In this document: one piece after another, positions 20,801 through 30,650 of the stretch
Position numbering within the stretch: position 1 is the stretch's first letter
Layout: every line of letters starts with the position of its first letter
NCBI GenBank assembly: GCA_949130485.1
Contig: OX422197.1
Span: forward strand, 3,664,205 to 3,728,204
DNA from: Agelas oroides
Taxonomy: Eukaryota; Porifera; Demospongiae; Agelasida; Agelasidae
Direction: 5' to 3'
DNA length: 64,000 nucleotides
Notes under the pieces: model-generated
The model's database searches: none
What the model was told of the DNA's origin: nothing
What the model saw: only the letters and a program-made list of their open reading frames with translations
Program-made: the position numbers and the translations under genes

Positions 20801-22455
20801 TGAATAAGCATGGCTGGATGAAATCCAAGCTTGGGCCCCCCACGGTGAGTACACCCATATGCAATTTGGGAAGATATCACTAAGCAACAGATAGAATCTA
20901 TAATCTGATAGGTTTGTGGTGGTGGTGTAATTGGTGTACTGGTAATTTGTTTATGTTGAGTAGCAGCTGCAGACCTGTCCGTGGAGGTAATTAGTGATTC
21001 ACCAGCATTTTGTTCATGTGATGTCACATACATATAGGGTGCAATAGTTACCAGTCTACAGAACAGATTCAAAGAGTTCAGAAGAGACCGCAAGGCTGTG
21101 AAGACTGACACCTGTGAGAACATCTCAAAGACCCCTGCTAAAATCAAACAGCCAATAGAATCCCAGAAATCTCCGTCTATTGCATGGATGCAGCCACCAC
21201 CAGTTCCAATGGGAGAGGACAAGTGCTCCTTTGATCGCTTTTCATCACAGCTGCGAGATGAGGCAAAGAGAAGGAAACCAAGAAATGAGGTGACCTCAAA
21301 GCTAATGGAAGCCACATATGCCCACAGAAGACAAGACATCCTAGAATCTCCAGCTCCCATTCCAGAGTTGCTTAAAAAGTACCCATTTTTGGGTAATGAG
21401 GATGAGGTATGTCTTACATCTGCTTTCATTTCTATGTAACATGTCAGCATTGTTATAGTTCTTTAGTTACATGATTATCTGTTCTTACACTTGTATGCAG
21501 CTTTTGAAAGACCTGCAACGAATTGCTGGCAATGGTGACCTTACAATGGAGATAGTGAGCAGCTGGAACAACACCTGGGCACGAAGAATAATGGAGCTAA
21601 ATGTTGATAGCCCCAAATCATCTGTGAGATCTCAAATCCTGACTGACTATGACCATGAAAATCCTGGTATGTATCTCATGATAGCATGCATTTACATAGA
21701 TACCATATGGTTGGTAATTTTCGTGAAGAATTAATTTGCACACAAGTACACACAAGTACGTAGCTACCCACAAAAACGGCCAACCATACGGGTGAACTCC
21801 TAGTAATACCATTTCTCTACCAACTATTTTAGCATTTCTCTTTTGCATGAAAGATTGCTATAGTTGATAGCTGTAAAACAACAACAAAATTCATGCATAG
21901 TGTACGTTTTTCCTCTTTTACATGCAGATAGTCTATCTCTTGCTGCACTTTGCACCCTCTGCTGCATAGCTCGGGACAGTCGAACCAAAGCCACATACAA
22001 AAATGTGGTTCACTTTGCGCCGGTATGTACTTTATTCCTTTCTCCACACATGCATGCATGCACGAGCATCTACATATAGCCAGCATGTAAATGTGCTCTA
22101 AGTCTATATGCATGCTGTTACATAATACTGTACATGCTCTTCTATCCAGGAAAATTGTGATCCTCAGCAAGTTGCGGCAGAATTGCACCAGCCACAACCA
22201 GTACTCGTGGTTGAAGGGGCCCTGGAGAACCCAAAAAGTTGCTACATCATGGCTGAACAAACTTCCATCCTACACGGACAAGTAAAAAGTGCTGTAGCAA
22301 TGCTACTAGCGTCTTTTTTTGTATTTAACATACATTACCCACCTCGTCTCGGTAATTTCTACACCATTTTAGAAATACTTTTGTTGAGGCAAACCCCTAA
22401 AAAGTGCCCAATTATTGTTTCAAATGTACTGTCACAATTAAACTACGAAGCTTAG
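17811..22455 (+). CDS. SAMD3-like protein, ten exons
   Basis: Exons are 17811-18100, 18392-18451, 18741-18809, 19545-19637, 20373-20496, 20558-20844, 21038-21406, 21501-21666, 21928-22022 and 22150-22455 (stop TAG). All junctions are GT/AG and phases agree throughout, giving about 620 residues. The C-terminal half matches the module of 'sterile alpha motif domain-containing 3-like' proteins: QVAVEILNKHGWMKS, GEDKCSFDRFSSQLRDEAKR, LLKKYPFLGNEDE, LVVEGALENPKSCYIMAEQT and AVAMLLASFFVFNIHYPP. The N-terminus (FERFDSDWEEWIEVEK) looks like a small ubiquitin-fold-type domain; no SAM domain is seen. Molecular function is unknown to me. One oddity: from ATG 17811 (MANVSVLLHLGDRKL) a TAG or frame change occurs near 17856 before the main frame resumes at 17861, so the start is uncertain. 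Apart from that the gene shows no lesion. Confidence 0.75.
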
Positions 22456-22614
22456 TGTATTGTTCTGTGATGTGTAACTAGTATTTCATAATGTATGAAC
22501 TTGTATACTATAGCTAGCCACCATGTGTTGTATTTATATTTGTATCTGTTGTGAATACTGAACTGTTTCATCGAAAATGCGGCTAAAGTGTGCATGAGAA
22601 TATACATGGAGCAG

Positions 22615-22649
22615 CCATTCCCAGGCCACTGGAAGTGGCCTGGGAATGG
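22615..22649. repeat. 16-bp-arm perfect hairpin
   Basis: CCATTCCCAGGCCACT, loop GGA, AGTGGCCTGGGAATGG. It is a derivative of the GTTCCCAGGCC MITE family, sitting downstream of the SAMD3-like stop codon. Confidence 0.7.
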
Positions 22650-22665
22650 AGCTAGGGCGGCCACA

Positions 22666-22843
22666 CTCTTTTAGTTATGGAGTGCAAGGCACACTATAGA
22701 AGGTGTGACAGTCACACTTATTATGATGTGCTAATCACACCACTAATAAAAGTGTGCTCAGCACACCAAAAAGAGGTGTGCTGTATGGTACCCTACCAGC
22801 ACACCTAATTAGGTGTGCTATTGCCACTTTATTTCTAAGAGTG
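22666..22843 (+). repeat. right subterminal repeat block of the 8.5-kb element
   Basis: GCACAC, GTGTGC, GCACACC and GGTGTGC are repeated about ten times and end in the TIR. The block itself starts with ACACTCTTTTAGTTATGGAG, a diverged TIR copy, so it may be an embedded MITE derived from the same family. Confidence 0.65.
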
Positions 22844-22845
22844 TA

Positions 22846-23513
22846 GATGTGGAGATGAAGTGTCTGCAAGCTGCCGAAAAAGGCACTAAGAAGTAAGCTG
22901 AGCCACTTACCATACAAGAAGGGATCTTGTGGCAGAAGGGATTGCTTGGTGACCACACTCCTGAGGTTCTGCTGGACACCATCATTTTATGAATGGTATG
23001 AATTTCGCTCTTCACAGTGACAAGGAACACCACCAACTCAGATTTAGTCCACCATAGATTGAGCTACTTGAAAAAGATAGAGTGTACCTGGTATGGTATA
23101 CAGGAAGGACATTTCAGAAAATCGTCCTGGGTTGGTTGAAGGGGAGGAAAATGAAGCCAAAGTTGTATACCGCCACGAAAATCAATATGACCCCAACTGT
23201 GTGAGGCTGTATAAGTTACATGAGCCTACGTCCAGCAGACTCCTTATACTTGATGCCTCTACAAAAACCATCTGCTACGTACCTGCTGGCATTCCAGCTG
23301 GCCACTTGGATACCATAAACTTGGCACCACAGTTGCTCATCTCTGCAAGTCGGCTGAAATACCAGGGTACAAAACCAATCATTCTCTGTGGGTCACTGCT
23401 GCGACAAGACTGTATGACTCAGGGATTGACAAGCAGTTGGTCGTGGAGACTACTGGACACTGCAGTACAGAAGGTGTTCATACTTACAAAAGGGCATCTG
23501 AAACCCAGCGTCC
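22846..23513 (+). pseudogene. Crypton-like tyrosine recombinase (DUF3504), 3' half
   Basis: It begins right after the 8.5-kb element: DVEMKCLQAAEKGTKK, AEPLT, ILWQKGLLGDHTPEVLLDT, then in other frames MNGMNFALHSDKEHHQLRFS, DISENRPG, ANNHENQYDP-like sequence, and near the end LCKSAEIPGYKTNHSLWVTA, IDKQLVVETTGHCSTEGV and HTYKRASETQRP with stop TAA at about 23511. These are successive blocks of the DUF3504 recombinase core. The catalytic H-x-x-R has become HSLW (CGG to TGG would explain it), while the TGH and the nucleophile-type tyrosine in HTYKR are still there. Several stops and frameshifts make it dead. It continues the segment at 14105-14320. Confidence 0.75.
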
Positions 23514-24304
23514 ATAAGTGTCGGACATACTTAGTGCAAAGAGGATGTGCATTCAACACCCCATTCCGAACAACCTCAATCCTCTAAATTTTGTTCCAAT
23601 TCAGGGGGACTCTTCTACTTTTAAACTCTCAAATATCACATCTACATCCATTCCAGCATCGTTTGCTTTCTAATCATGCACCATCAATATTAACATAGTA
23701 CATTACAGAGAACAGGTAGAACGTGCAAGTGTGCAGGGAGCTAGGTACGGAGTTAATAATATCTTTCCTGTCTCAGCATGTCCTTCCTCTTGGTTCAAAC
23801 ACGGCAAATAGATTGTGGTTTCTATTGTCAGCTATGCTTGTTGCAAGACTTTTGTAATCCACTGTACGTTGTTATTAAAATCCTCATTATGTATTATGTA
23901 AACAATACTCATGCTATTAATATACTTGCTAATCTTGTATTATGTAAACAATATTCTTTTGAACTTCATACCTTCCAGGCATGGATTCTAAGACCTAAAG
24001 GTTATCATTTCATGCTACCCAGTTTCTGTTACACCACCATCTATAGCAGTAGTGGCTATGGTCGCTTAGGTCTCGGACTAGTTTCGCATTTCACTGTTAT
24101 TTCACTTTGTTAGATGAAACAGCATTGTATCAAGTACCATTAAAGTAGTTTGCATTACAGGAGGCATTTTCTACTCACCTTTAGAATTGAATAACACCAT
24201 GTACCATAGTTTGAGGATATTTCACGTTACAAAATTTTCATGTTAATCTTTCGTGTTGAAAAATTTCCATACAAATGGACACATGGTACAAAACATTGGC
24301 GAAG
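23514..24304. other. non-coding; holds one copy of an 89-bp direct repeat
   Basis: GGTTATCATTTCATGC...AGTGGCTATGGTC at about 24000-24088 recurs at 26289-26358 and, after the Harbinger-like insertion, at 26938-26958. Nothing else is recognisable. Confidence 0.6.
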
Positions 24305-24719
24305 TACCGTAATCTCCTGAAAATAAGCCCACCCTCAAAAATACGCCCACCCCCCTTTGTTGAATGAAGTTGTTGCAAAGGGTGCTGTCTCTCGAAAGTA
24401 CGCCAACCCATTTATTCTGCAGTATATGCTGTTATGTTAAGCAAGAAGCACCGAAGAAGCAGCACAGTGCAAGAGGAGGGACTAACAAATGAAGGCAGAC
24501 ACCATTTGCTGTTCTTGCGTAAGCAAGCGCATGACAAAAGCGGCATTGAAGAATCACTGCATGCGCAAATAACAAGGGCTAGACTAACTGCGTTTGAGGT
24601 GTGAGGTGGGCGTATTTTCGAGAGAGAAATAGCACAACCCTCAAAAATACGCCCACCCCCCTCTTTTAGGAGCCACTTAAGTTCATCGCCCATGGGCGTA
24701 TTTTCGAGAGATTACAGTA
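24305..24719. mobile_element. MITE TACCGTAATCTC...GAAAATA
   Basis: The left end TACCGTAATCTCCTGAAAAT pairs with the inverse of TTTTCGAGAGATTACAGTA at the right. Both inner flanks have AAATACGCCCACCCCCC-like runs. The 93-codon minus-strand frame inside is similar to one in the copy at 40632-41034, but this follows from the shared DNA and is not evidence of a gene. Confidence 0.75.
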
Positions 24720-24743
24720 CTATAATTGACAAATTTTGTCTGA

Positions 24744-24938
24744 TTAAGCCGATGTTTCAATGATACTTCTTGTATTGGCCATGTTTCTTGTTGCTGTCTT
24801 TGGTAGCCTTCGCGACCTTGCTATGGCCAGGGCGATCACTTGTGGATGTAGGCGCAGAGATAAAGGGCCGTTGGGATTGGGAAGACCAATTTTAGGTTTC
24901 AAATAGTTCAGAATCGACATAGCTTCTCGCTTGTTCAC
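24744..24938 (-). CDS. weak exon-like frame
   Basis: The translation includes ILNYLKPKIGLPNPNGPLSL, which resembles the start of a repetitive sponge/cnidarian protein family I cannot name. There is no visible continuation. Treat as uncertain. Confidence 0.2.
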   Translation of the reverse strand: MNKREAMSILNYLKPKIGLPNPNGPLSLRLHPQVIALAIARSRRLPKTATRNMANTRSIIETSA

Positions 24939-25359
24939 TCTCGATCTTCACCTCCAGCTATCTAGCTAGCTACAAGCACACGTGTTATTTTCGGACCGTA
25001 AAATTTCTAGTAGCATTACGTGGTCGACAGACGACATTTTAAAGCCGCCTCAGACCCGGGCGCCGAACATCCTTCTAACTCTTTCACCTTCTCCACCTAC
25101 ACCCATACCGCAAAGCCATCATAGACCCTCTCCCTCACCCATCTCGATTTCTACTACTGGCAAACCTTAATAGCTCAGTAAACTCAGCTATGGTTTCAGC
25201 ACAGAAACACCTTCTGCTGATGCCTAGACATCCTGGTTAGCAAACCACCAACTTCCAGCCATCTAAAGCAACATTTGCTACCTCTGTACCTGTGAGTGAT
25301 CACTACCATTGAGTAACCACTACTGCATTGGTACTGAGCGCAAAAGAGTGATCACAGTA

Positions 25360-25690
25360 ACTGCGGACATTGAAGCACAGATGTGGGCAGAAGGAGTGTT
25401 AGGCTTCCACTCATCTCAGGCTCTTCTGAACACTTATACAATGGTAAAAACTTCTGCCTGAGAGGTGTGCATGGGCACTTAAACTTGTGATTCGCACAGA
25501 TCCACCGTACCACCGACCTTGATCAATACACCTACGGTGAGTTTGGATCAAAAAACCACCCTGGGGGGATCGCTGATCAAAGCAAGGGTAAAATACTCAC
25601 AATCGTTGCAACAGGAACACCAAGTGTCATGTAGGAATCATTTTACCTGAGCAAGGTCCCCCTAAACTTGGTGAAAGAGGGAGGCAAGTT
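25360..25690 (+). pseudogene. Crypton-like recombinase (DUF3504) fragment
   Basis: EAQMWAEGVLGFHSSQALLN, YNGKNFCLRG-like sequence, then QIHRTTDLDQYTYGEFGSKN and HPGG match the central part of the DUF3504 domain (compare WMKGEFGTHSGRALQNTVYF and EYTDFGSKTNAGGLKH in the copy at 55.6 kb). A TAG within the segment and frame changes show decay. The C-terminal catalytic part is absent. Confidence 0.55.
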
Positions 25691-26353
25691 AGCCGACTAC
25701 CATTGAGCTAACAGAGGATGTGCACGGTCTCTTGAGCTGGATTGAATGTTTTAACATCTATTCTAGCATTCTCCTGATGAAATATCCATCTCTGGCCAAA
25801 CCTCGTACAGCATACACAACCATGATGGCCAAGGAGGCTCAGCGGTTCGGGTTCAGAGGATGGCTACAGTATGACCAGCTAATTCATTAGCACACGGCGA
25901 AAGATCTGACTTCAGCCGACAAGGCAAGATTGAGCAGGTGTGTATATGTCATTTTCTTGTTAAGTCGCCAAAAAGGGGAATCTCAGACCTGCCCTAATAT
26001 TGTATGAGCTCAGACCACTCTCCCATCCATTGTGCACTGGCATGCTGAGTGAAAGCTCCAACTCCACTTCTCTCGGCCAGCAACACAACTACACAGACCA
26101 ACGTGACTATACCTGCCACGCCCTCCCCTCAAAGGGCCCAATCCGTCAAACTGGATATGTTATTCATGGAATGATGGCCAATGCGCCCGCCCCTCCGGAA
26201 CAAGAGCAATGAAACACAAACCCATACTGAACATCTGCACGAGGCAAATACTCTGGGTGTGTGTATTCCTAGAGAAGACCTGAAGAGGGTTATCATTTCA
26301 TGCCACCCAGTTTCTGTTACACCACCATCTATAGCAGTAGTGGCTATGGTCAC
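25691..26353. other. unassigned spacer with the second copy of the direct repeat
   Basis: A stretch near 25770-25890 (KYPSLAKPRTAYTTMMAKEA, RGWLQYDQ) resembles the ORF1 region of DIRS/Ngaro elements but is too short to call. The repeat copy is at 26289-26358. Confidence 0.35.
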
Positions 26354-26356
26354 TTA

Positions 26357-26937
26357 GGCCACTGTTAATGAAATTCATGTTTCTGGTCACCCGCCCGCGC
26401 ATAATTTTAATGGCCGCACCAATTCGTCATTATTGTGACGTTACGTCATTATTGTTCACGTGATCTAGATTCAGCACCTCGTGCAGCTGTTCTGCCCGTT
26501 TGTGTTTCGAGCTTTCTCGCCTTTTACTGTTGATAAAGTATGGGTCTGCTCAATTTCAGTGTGTATTGCACTTCAGCAAGAAGAACTCTTTTGCCATGGA
26601 AGATAGCAGAATGTCCACTTCCTACTTTTACCTTCAAGCAGTTCTATGAAGAGAAAGTAGTCTCCGAATTCTCTGATCGAGTGCTGAAACAAGACTTTGT
26701 GGGCCAGACTAAGGAAAGCTTGGATCTAGTGGACCATGATCTGGTTGTAGCTGAAGTACTGTCTGTTTTTGGGAGATATGTGGTGAAGTACAATGTGGAG
26801 AAAGAGGCTGGTTCTGAACCACCACAGGTAGCTACGTACACATCATACGTCATCATAATGAATAATGAATACCTCCCGCCCACACTAGTTGTAGGGTAAT
26901 TCCCTGACCAGAAACATGAATTTCATTAACAGTGGCC
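26357..26937. mobile_element. Harbinger-type non-autonomous element, TSD TTA
   Basis: GGCCACTGTTAATGAAATTC at the left is the inverse of GAATTTCATTAACAGTGGCC at the right; arms pair over about 30 bp (through TTCTGGTCA). TTA flanks both ends (26354-26356, 26938-26940). The related copy at 24068 (CGCTTAGGTCTC) shows the same site without the insert. A 3-bp TTA duplication and ends starting GG fit PIF/Harbinger. At 581 bp it has no transposase, but carries the exon-like frame below. Confidence 0.85.
26540..26827 (+). CDS. exon-like ORF carried by the Harbinger-type element
   Basis: ATG at 26540 begins 96 codons (MGLLNFSVYC...) that end at a donor-like CCACAG|GTAGCTAC in phase 0. The middle reads FTFKQFYEEKVVSEFSDRVL and HDLVVAEVLSVFGRYVVKYN, with normal protein composition. 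I do not recognise the family. It may be a captured host exon or a leftover of the parent element's accessory gene. Confidence 0.4.
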
Positions 26938-26960
26938 TTAGGTCTCAGACTAGTTTCACT

Positions 26961-27055
26961 TTTCACCGTATTTTACTGTATTTTTACTGCATTTCACCGT
27001 ATTTTACTGTATTTTTACTGCATTTCACCGTATTTTACTGTATTTCACTGTATTG
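26961..27055 (+). repeat. 31-bp tandem repeat
   Basis: TTCACCGTATTTTACTGTAT + TTTTACTGCA, three copies, the last shortened. Confidence 0.85.
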
Positions 27056-27789
27056 CTACAAACAGCTTGCTTACACAGAAACCAGCTGCTGTTAATTTGT
27101 TACCATAACAACAAATTGTCATCATTTTTAGATTTGAAAAGCAATGTTGTTTTTCACTGCCACAAACCTCCTGTTCCTACGATCATTGTTCAAGTGCTTG
27201 AATCTGCCAAGGCAAATTAATGTCAAATTGGATGCACATACGTTAGCATAGATGGTCCGTAAGTAACCAGGATGGGCTAGTTCATCTAAATAGTTAATCA
27301 CTGCTAGTTAAGGTGGGATGTATAACGTTCAATTGTGCATGTGCACGAAGGACTCTCTATGGACTTTGAACTGACGCGATTAGTGCTGTTGAGTATCTTT
27401 CTTTCTTTAACCAAATATAGTGCTCAGCAGCGATGGTTCGAAGAGACCTAGTTACCAACGGACTGTACGATGGACAATGCAGGGCCTGAAGGAGCCATTT
27501 TTGAAAATCGTTGGCTGTTTTAATTTTTCAAGTCATGAGGTCTGTACAGTTTACAGTACATTAGAAATTGTCAATTTGGTCAGATTCTGGTTCGAAAGTT
27601 TACAAAATTTGACCGTGTATGTATAACCACTCGTACAAGGTAATCTATCAGTTTTTGCTGTGAAGAAGGCATTGAGCGTCTCTCTTTTCATGTTCCGTGT
27701 GTTGCAGCTGTAGCTGTAACCACTTTGTGGTTAATACGTAAGTCTGAACCATTGACTGCACACATCGATTCTTTCACTTGACCATCCAG
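27056..27789. other. spacer upstream of the KDZ gene
   Basis: One frame at 27420-27626 has no known motif. GT/AG signals near 27640 and 27705 could mark 5' exons of the KDZ gene, but I cannot confirm them. Confidence 0.35.
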
Positions 27790-29023
27790 GATGCTTTCGT
27801 ACTTGCTGACTGTGATGGCATGGGAAAACTGATAAGGCAGTACTATCTGCTGGAGAAGCTAACATTCACTTCAGCTACGGAACAAAAGGTACTACTGGTA
27901 TGTAGCTGTGCTGGTGGAAAGGAACAGCATGATCGTCTAGCTGTGACATCAAGTGAGATATGTATCAGAGAACATCAACGGATTCATCAACCACAAACAG
28001 GCTCTGCTCTCTATTGCATTCATGCCAAGACTGCTCTCAAACTAGCTTCTGAAGAATTTGACCCGAACAGTGTTCCTGAGTATGATGATGAAGAGTCAAG
28101 TGTAGATCTCCTTTCCACTAGCCCATTTCTTGCAGTGCATGGCATACAACAGTTCATATGGCTAAATTTCAAGGCAAACTGTTGGGAGCACAATCAAATT
28201 CACGTGCAACCGGTGCACCTATGTGAGGTGTGCACATATCACAACCTTCCTGGAGTAGTGCACTACACAAGGCCTCACTGAAGAGATCATTCCACAGCTC
28301 TTAGACGCAGATGATGAGTCATACCCATCTATATCACATCGAAGCATTCCATATCCACTTTCAGAGCCACTCAGGTCCATACATGATTCTTTAGAATTTG
28401 GAGAACAGCAGGTTCCTTTGAATTTGTTTCCACGCATGGAACTCTACATGTACTCATGGAAAATGTATGTGCAAATGTATCCACAAATTTAAACTGTGTT
28501 GCTATAGGCAATATGCGCATTTCTTTGTTTACTAATGTAATCTTTACTATTGACACAGGTGGGACCCTGGAGATCCAGTTGAACACAACTGGACAGAGGA
28601 GGAGTCAGTGACCATCTACAAGTTTTCTGCAACACTTAAGTCTGCAGACAGAAAGGTGTACTATCGACCAACCATTGGATCATGTTCTTGCAAGTAAGTT
28701 TTCAGTTACCCAGAAGCTACTTATGCTGTGTGGGACATACGTATAACCCGCTTTCCTGTTCCACCAGGAACCATTGTTAATGACAATGGGTGTAAGCTGC
28801 ATTCCTACTGTCTGAACAGAGAACCAGCACTGTACTAAGGAACACGATTTTTCATTGATCGCTTCCACTGGAGGGGGCACATTTGATGAAGCAAAGGTAT
28901 TGCCTAGATGAGTACAACACAGCTGAAGTCAGGAGCCTTAACTCACAAGTGAAGGAGCAGGCAAACTCGGGGCTGCAGCACATAAAGGGACACTTATCTT
29001 ACATGAAGCCACAACAACTTTAA
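27790..29023 (+). pseudogene. KDZ-superfamily transposase remnant
   Basis: Exon-like pieces in order: 27790-28270 with a cysteine/histidine cluster (CSCAGG, ALYCIHAKTALKL, LLSTSPFLAVHG); 28283-28465 ending YSWK; 28559-28693 (GDPVEHNWTEEESVTIYKFS, KVYYRPTIGSCSC) with donor GTAAGT; and 28766-29023 with NDNGCKLHSYCLNREP, then FFIDRFHWRGHI and NSQVKEQANSGLQHIKGHLS. These are the CxC cluster and catalytic core of Kyakuja-Dileera-Zisupton transposases, which move DNA elements. A frameshift near 28270, TAA after EPALY and stops after RGHI show that this copy is inactive. Exon 3 joins exon 2 in frame (AT|G TGG GAC). Confidence 0.75.
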
Positions 29024-29689
29024 ATAGGTTTACCCTGTCCCTTTCTTTAGCCCTTTTGTAATAAGGACAAAATTAGTAAACTGAACATTGCTCATTTGAC
29101 AATTTAATATCACTTGTATACTAGGAATATGCATGCGTATGATGCATCGCGCATGTGGGTGGGGCACGCAGAGCATTTGTCAGAAATTTTACACTGCTGG
29201 TTTAGTGGAAGCCAAAAGGACAATACCTGGCTTGTGGAGACTCTCCAGAACGTGCTTTCTACTTTTGAACTCTTTGTTGTTCTCTTCTTGCTCTCTTGGC
29301 TTCTACAGTGGACTGACCTCTTTGCTTTTTTCTTTGTCAGAGTCGCTAGCCGTTGGCTGCGTTCAGCACTCATTTCTGCTTGACTCCGCCAAATACGTAC
29401 GTTGCGAAGGGCCAGCCGCGCTGTCCTCCCCGTCCTCCACCGCCAAGAAACATCCCCCCAACTCCGTCCTCCATTGACGTCCTCGTGTAATGCACGCTTC
29501 AGTGACGCCCGATTCCTGAGCGTGAGCGCAAATTGACATTCCGAGCGTGACCTCAAATTGACATTCCTAAGCAATACCGCAAATTGACATTCCTAAGCGT
29601 GACCGACACGTACGTACATACGCACATCCCAAGAATAGATCCCCGATTCATAGCCTCGCGCTAAGGCACTCGGCAATGAATAACAACAA
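29024..29689. other. non-coding
   Basis: Open frames on both strands at 29110-29574 overlap each other and carry no domain. Near 29530-29600 a short motif (gcgtgacctcaaattgacattcc) is repeated three times. Confidence 0.4.
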
Positions 29690-30245
29690 TTTCGTTCAAA
29701 GTTAGCACATGGCCATCAAATGCACATAACTGATCGAAAACATATCATAGTGTGCCTGAATTGGTTCAGAACCATTTCATCCACACTTGGCTAGTATACC
29801 ATAGTTGGTGGAAAAGACGTTTATCCAAATCAAAATAAATGTACCAAAGTTGGTAGAAAACACGTCAATCCACAATTGGCATGTCATATTCTACCAACAT
29901 TGGTTTAGAGCCATTTAATCCAAACTTGGCTTGTCAGAATATACCATAGTTGGTAAAAAACACTTTAGTCCAAACTTGGTATGTCAGAATATACCATAGT
30001 AGGTAGAAAACACTTTAATCCAAACTTGGTATGTCAGAATATACCATAGTAGGTAGAAAACACTTTAATCCAAACTTGGTATGTCATATTCTACCAACAT
30101 TGGTTTAGAGCCATTTAATCCAAACTTGGCTTGTCAGAATATACCATAGTTGGTAAAAAACACTTTAGTCCAAACTTGGTATGTCAGAATATACCATAGT
30201 AGGTAGAAAACACTTTAATCCAAACTTGGTATGTCATATTCTACC
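29690..30245 (+). repeat. 50-bp tandem repeat with higher-order duplication
   Basis: The core unit contains ATACCATAGTxGGTAGAAAA and CACTTTAATCCAAACTTGGT; exact 50-bp spacing is seen at 29941, 29991 and 30041. A larger block (CATATTCTACCAACATTGGT onwards) is duplicated at 29886 and 30086. Units to the left are increasingly diverged. Non-coding. Confidence 0.85.
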
Positions 30246-30464
30246 AACATTGGTATACATTGTACTTTGTGCCACAATTGGCAGACATGGCACATGAGTC
30301 ACTCTGTAGAACAGAGGGTTCATTTTGTGCCACTTTTGGAATCAAACAGAGTTGCCAGCTTAAGTGGTAGAAAACGGTTTCCAAAACGTGCCAATTTTGG
30401 CGTGCGAACATACTACTGTTCACATTGCACAGCAAGAGAAAAATACTACAGTATTACAACTCAC

Positions 30465-30650
30465 AATCTCCTCATTAGTGCCCTGGTTTAGCAGCACTTT
30501 CTGCTCTGTGGCCGTCTGGTTCATTTCAGCAAGCATTTTCACCCCTACCAGTACACGATTGTGATGGGTGCTCAGGTGCAGCAGCAGCAGGTTCAATATG
30601 TTCTTACAGTCAGATCTCAGCAAGGTGGATACTTCAAAGTTTGCTTCCTC
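30465..30650 (-). CDS. ATR: ATR exon (STLLRSD block)
   Basis: 186 nt, phase 0 at both ends, acceptor CATGCACAG|GAG and donor GAGATT|GTGAGT. It contains FEVSTLLRSDCKNILNLLLL and VLVGVKMLAEM, the equivalent of the ELGSLLRQDF block in vertebrate ATR. The next exon downstream was not found in the lower coordinates. Confidence 0.75.

Larger units (their letters stand above)
14321..22843. mobile_element. 8.5-kb two-gene TIR transposon, CACTA-like (putative)
   Basis: The left end CACTCTTAGAAATGAAGTGG (14321-14340) and right end CCACTTTATTTCTAAGAGTG (22824-22843) are inverted copies with one mismatch in 20, each flanked by TA, a possible 2-bp target duplication. Both subterminal regions are packed with GCACACC/GGTGTGC motifs. 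In between lie a 176-bp satellite, a minus-strand C2H2 exon and a plus-strand SAMD3-like gene. The element interrupts a recombinase reading frame that resumes on its far side, so the whole 8,523 bp entered as one unit. Ends beginning CACT plus subterminal repeats suggest the EnSpm/CACTA superfamily; this is inference. No catalytic transposase domain is present, so the copy is probably not autonomous. Confidence 0.7.

Noticed and set aside
20743-21450. 235-codon minus-strand ORF
   Set aside because: It overlaps exons 6 and 7 of the SAMD3-like gene in antisense and has no domain; the plus-strand exons have proper splice sites and phases.
29110-29574. 154-codon arginine-rich minus-strand ORF
   Set aside because: Low-complexity, overlapped by two plus-strand frames, no family match; I judge it a chance frame.
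29690-30245. CRISPR-like array
   Set aside because: The 50-bp unit is repeated without unique spacers; it is a plain tandem repeat in animal DNA.
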